From: Armatimonadota bacterium
Lineage (GTDB): Bacteria > Armatimonadota > DTGP01 > JAHWJO01
Assembly: GCA_019348365.1 (NCBI GenBank)
Contig: JAHWJO010000136.1
Span: 1 to 9,607, forward strand
Direction of reading: 5' to 3'
Length of the DNA stretch: 9,607 nucleotides
In this document: one piece after another, positions 7,670 to 9,607 of the stretch
How positions within the stretch are numbered: the first letter of the stretch is position 1
How the letters are laid out: every line of letters starts with the position of its first letter
Program-made: the position numbers and the translations under genes
Notes under the pieces: generated by a model
Database searches by the model: none
Seen by the model: the letters and a program-made list of their open reading frames with translations, nothing else
What the model was told of the DNA's origin: nothing

Positions 7670-7806
7670 CCACGAAGGACACGAAGGACACGAAGGACAC
7701 AAAGAAAACCCCTTGAAGATAGAGGATAGAGAATAGCAACCGGTTCGGTGGCGATCCTCAACCTACTATCTTCTATCTTCAAAGGGGTTCTTCGTGTCCT
7801 TCGTGG
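7670..7806. repeat. Long imperfect inverted repeat (MITE-like hairpin element)
   Basis: The left arm (about 7670-7729) and right arm (about 7766-7806) are reverse complements. CCACGAAGGACACGAAG is shared exactly. The arms then share AACCCCTT(T)GAAGATAGA and GATAG, with a single-base gap and one mismatch. The left arm carries 18 extra bases, two more 9-bp units. The central loop (about 7730-7765) contains the perfect palindrome AACCGGTT at 7738-7745. The element starts 12 bp after the CAP protein stop codon and ends about 40 bp before the next start, so a read-through mRNA would carry a very stable stem. No transposase or T-tail is seen. It resembles the CACGAAGGA-type repeat debris I recall from several bacterial phyla, but I cannot verify copies elsewhere. 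Confidence 0.8.
7671..7706. repeat. 9-bp tandem repeat CACGAAGGA
   Basis: CACGAAGGA occurs three times exactly (7671-7679, 7680-7688, 7689-7697), followed by a degenerate unit CACAAAGAA. It forms the outer part of the left arm of the inverted repeat. The right arm holds about two units in reverse orientation. Confidence 0.9.
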
Positions 7807-7810
7807 TTCT

Positions 7811-7830
7811 CTCCGGGGAGATCTCCGGGG
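7811..7830. repeat. Direct repeat and palindrome in the leader of the GGT-family gene
   Basis: CTCCGGGG occurs at 7811-7818 and 7823-7830 separated by AGAT, creating the perfect palindrome GGAGATCTCC at 7817-7826. It sits 17 bp before the TTG start of the next gene and just upstream of its Shine-Dalgarno. It could be an operator or an mRNA structure affecting initiation; this is inference only. Confidence 0.4.
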
Positions 7831-7847
7831 TTCGGAAAGGTTGAAGC

Positions 7848-9446
7848 TTGAGCGAATCGATCTCATCCCGTCACTGGACCCACCGGGGGCTGGTCTGCGC
7901 GCCGCGAGGGGTGATCGCGACCGCCCATCCGCTGGCCTCCGCCGCCGGGCTCCGCGTCCTCCGCGACGGCGGCAACGCCCTCGACGCCTGCATTGCGGCG
8001 GCGGCGGTCCTGAACGTCGTGGAGCCGTACAACAGTCATCTCGGCGGGGACGTTTTCATCCAGTTCTACTCCGCGAAAGACCGGAAGGTGACGGCCCTCA
8101 ACGGCAGCGGCAACGCCCCCCTCGCCGCCGACCCCGCTGCCTTCGCTGGCTCCGTCCCCACCCGCGACTCCCGCGCCGTCACGACTCCGGGCCAGGTACA
8201 CGGCTGGGTCACGGCCCTGGAGCGGTTCGGCACATGGCCGCTGCACCGCCTTCTGGAGGACGCGATCCATTACGCGTCGGAAGGCTTCCCCGTCAACCCC
8301 CGCCTCTCCGACCGCATCAAGGCCCACGAGAACGAGTTCCGCGACCGCCCCGCATGGGGGGAGGTCTTCCTCCCCGGCGGCTCGCCGCCCGCCATCGGGC
8401 AAACCCTGAAGCAGCCCGCGCTCGCCCGCACCCTCCGCCTGCTCGCCGACGGCGGCATCTCCGCCTTCTACGAGGGCGAGATCGCACGGAAGATCGCCGA
8501 TTACTGCCGCGAGCACAGCGGCTGGATCCGCGAAGAGGACCTGAAGGAGCACCGCAGCGAGCTCCTCGACCCGATCCGCACCACCTATCGCGACCTCACC
8601 GTCACGGAACAGCCGCCGGTGTCGCAGGGGCTCATCCTCCTCGAAATGCTGAACCTCGTGGAGCGGTTCGACCTGCCGGGAATGGGGCCGCGCTCCGCCC
8701 AGGCCGTCCACCTCATGGTGGAAGCGAAGAAGCTCGCCTTTGCGGACCGCCTCGCCGCCATGGGCGATCCCCGCCACGTCGATGCCCCCACCGAACGTCT
8801 CATCAGTAAAGAATATGCCGCCCTGCGGGTCCAGGACCTCGATCCCGACCGCGCCGCCTCGAACCCGCCCCCCGGCGACTGGCACTCCCCCCAGGACACC
8901 ACCTACCTCTGCGCGGCGGACTCGGAGGGGAACGCCGTCTCGTTCATCCAGAGCCTTTTCCACAGCTTCGGGAGCGGCCACATGGTGCCGGAGCTGGGGA
9001 TCATGCTGAACAACCGCCTCACCGGGTTCTCCCTCCAGCCGGGCCACCCCAACGCGCTTGCGCCCCGCAAGCGCCCCATCCATACCCTCAACACCTACAT
9101 GATCCTCGACGGGGATCGCCTGTGGGGAGTGGGCGGCACGCCGGGCGGAGACGTGCAGGTGCAGACGAACCTCCAGATGATCACGCAGCTCGTGGACGAG
9201 GGCCTGAACCCGCAGGAAGCCATCGAGATGCCCAAATGGTCCAGCGAGCCGTCCGGCACGCTAAACGTGGAGAGCCGCTTCCCTGATGACGTGTTGCGGG
9301 AGCTCGAAGCGAAGGGGCACCGCCTGAACGTGGGGGGGGCGTGGTCCGGTGCCTGCGCGGTGCAGTTCATCCGCGTCCACCCCGAAACGGGGGCGTACCT
9401 CGCCGGCTCCGACCCCCGCGCCGACGGGCAGGCCGCCGGATTTTAA
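7848..9446 (+). CDS. Gamma-glutamyltranspeptidase-family Ntn hydrolase, cytoplasmic type
   Basis: The 532 residues align with the gamma-glutamyltranspeptidase family, which cleaves itself to expose an N-terminal threonine and then hydrolyses or transfers gamma-glutamyl or related acyl groups. Family landmarks: an N-terminal block with HPLAS and GGNALDACIAAAAVLNVVEP (about 27-60), GGD at 67, TTPGQVHGW at 112-120, the predicted self-cleavage point D350|T351 (nucleophile T351 in DTTYLCAADSEGNAVS), LNNRLTGF at 387-394, and GGTPGGD at 429-435. The large and small subunits would be about 350 and 182 residues. The Arg that binds the glutamate carboxylate in the classic RExAP motif is absent; the segment reads LNGSGNAP. 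The enzyme may therefore act on other acyl groups, as YwrD-like and acylase relatives may. There is no signal peptide. Start TTG is preferred because GGAAAGG at 7834-7840 lies 7 nt upstream. It may be co-transcribed with the preceding gene. Confidence 0.88.
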   Translation: MSESISSRHWTHRGLVCAPRGVIATAHPLASAAGLRVLRDGGNALDACIAAAAVLNVVEPYNSHLGGDVFIQFYSAKDRKVTALNGSGNAPLAADPAAFAGSVPTRDSRAVTTPGQVHGWVTALERFGTWPLHRLLEDAIHYASEGFPVNPRLSDRIKAHENEFRDRPAWGEVFLPGGSPPAIGQTLKQPALARTLRLLADGGISAFYEGEIARKIADYCREHSGWIREEDLKEHRSELLDPIRTTYRDLTVTEQPPVSQGLILLEMLNLVERFDLPGMGPRSAQAVHLMVEAKKLAFADRLAAMGDPRHVDAPTERLISKEYAALRVQDLDPDRAASNPPPGDWHSPQDTTYLCAADSEGNAVSFIQSLFHSFGSGHMVPELGIMLNNRLTGFSLQPGHPNALAPRKRPIHTLNTYMILDGDRLWGVGGTPGGDVQVQTNLQMITQLVDEGLNPQEAIEMPKWSSEPSGTLNVESRFPDDVLRELEAKGHRLNVGGAWSGACAVQFIRVHPETGAYLAGSDPRADGQAAGF

Positions 9447-9448
9447 GG

Positions 9449-9476
9449 GCGTTGAGCGTTGAGCGTTGAGCGTTGA
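9449..9476. repeat. 7-bp tandem repeat GCGTTGA, four copies
   Basis: GCGTTGA is repeated four times without mismatch, starting 2 bp after the stop codon of the preceding gene. The reverse complement of part of it (AACGCTCA) recurs at 9548-9555 next to the following repeat, so the two could pair as a weak stem around about 70 bases. No terminator is visible in between. Confidence 0.92.
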
Positions 9477-9552
9477 AAACGACGGACCGGCCTGTTATGT
9501 CACGGGAAGACTCGAAATACTGACCGAAACTTTGGCCCAAGTACTTAACGCT

Positions 9553-9607
9553 CACACACCCACACACCCACACACCCACACACCCACACACCCACACACC
9601 CACACAC
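9553..9607. repeat. 8-bp tandem repeat CACACACC running off the window end
   Basis: Six exact copies of CACACACC (9553-9600) and a partial seventh reach the end of the window, so the array is longer than seen. On the minus strand it reads as GGG tracts separated by TGTGT, matching the general G-quadruplex pattern of three-G tracts with loops of up to seven bases. A frame through it gives only repetitive Val-Trp-Val-Cys-Gly-Cys, which I regard as non-coding. Confidence 0.92.

Noticed and set aside
7671..7706. CRISPR array
   Set aside because: The units are 9 bp and contiguous with no spacers, and there are no cas genes. The same applies to the 7-bp and 8-bp arrays near 9449-9607.
7863..9083. 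Minus-strand open frame of 406 codons
   Set aside because: Antisense to the GGT-family gene, Gly/Val/Glu-rich, with no recognisable domain; the sense protein has clear catalytic motifs.
9367..9603. Minus-strand frame through the CACACACC array
   Set aside because: Its start lies inside the tandem repeat and the product is low-complexity repeat translation running into the antisense of the GGT-family gene.

Overview
The window looks like GC-rich bacterial chromosomal DNA. Genes have clear Shine-Dalgarno sites, one probable TTG start, and overlapping or tightly spaced neighbours. A PIN toxin-antitoxin pair, a TIM-barrel sugar isomerase, a secreted dockerin-plus-CAP protein and several short tandem-repeat tracts would fit an environmental phylum such as Armatimonadota, but that placement is inference and weak. 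No phage, plasmid, transposase, rRNA, tRNA or CRISPR signature is visible.

Layout. Bases 1-563 hold no recognisable gene, only short direct repeats. A minus-strand hairpin terminator (564-589) and a decayed 3' fragment of a sugar phosphate isomerase gene (617-812) follow. Next, on the plus strand, comes a compact antitoxin / PIN-toxin operon (903-1567) with its own candidate promoter. A second minus-strand terminator (1574-1596) ends a run of four minus-strand genes. In transcription order these are a secreted M48 zinc metallopeptidase (5430-4600), a flavodiiron-type metallo-beta-lactamase-fold protein without flavodoxin domain (4443-3712), a SAM-dependent O-methyltransferase of the plant/hydroxyindole type (3682-2672), and an intact sugar phosphate isomerase/epimerase-like TIM barrel (2500-1640). 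The middle two are only 29 bp apart and are surely neighbours in one transcript. I see no terminator between any of the four, so one long transcript is possible.

From 5431 to 5867 a non-coding divergent region carries a strong GC-rich hairpin followed by a T run. Two plus-strand genes follow: a 596-residue secreted protein with a dockerin-like EF-hand pair and a CAP (SCP/PR1) domain, then a cytoplasmic gamma-glutamyltranspeptidase-family protein with probable TTG start. Between them lies a long imperfect inverted repeat (7670-7806) built on a 9-bp tandem repeat. After the last gene come a 7-bp tandem repeat and, running off the end, an 8-bp tandem repeat whose minus strand is G-rich.

The most notable structure is the toxin-antitoxin pair sitting between two copies of the same isomerase 3' end and terminator. 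The two copies are about 93% identical over 145 nt by hand alignment. Recombination between them could delete the toxin-antitoxin pair. The other genes do not form an obvious single pathway. The methyltransferase, metallo-beta-lactamase-fold protein and isomerase could be a small-molecule modification cluster, but no substrate can be read from the sequence.
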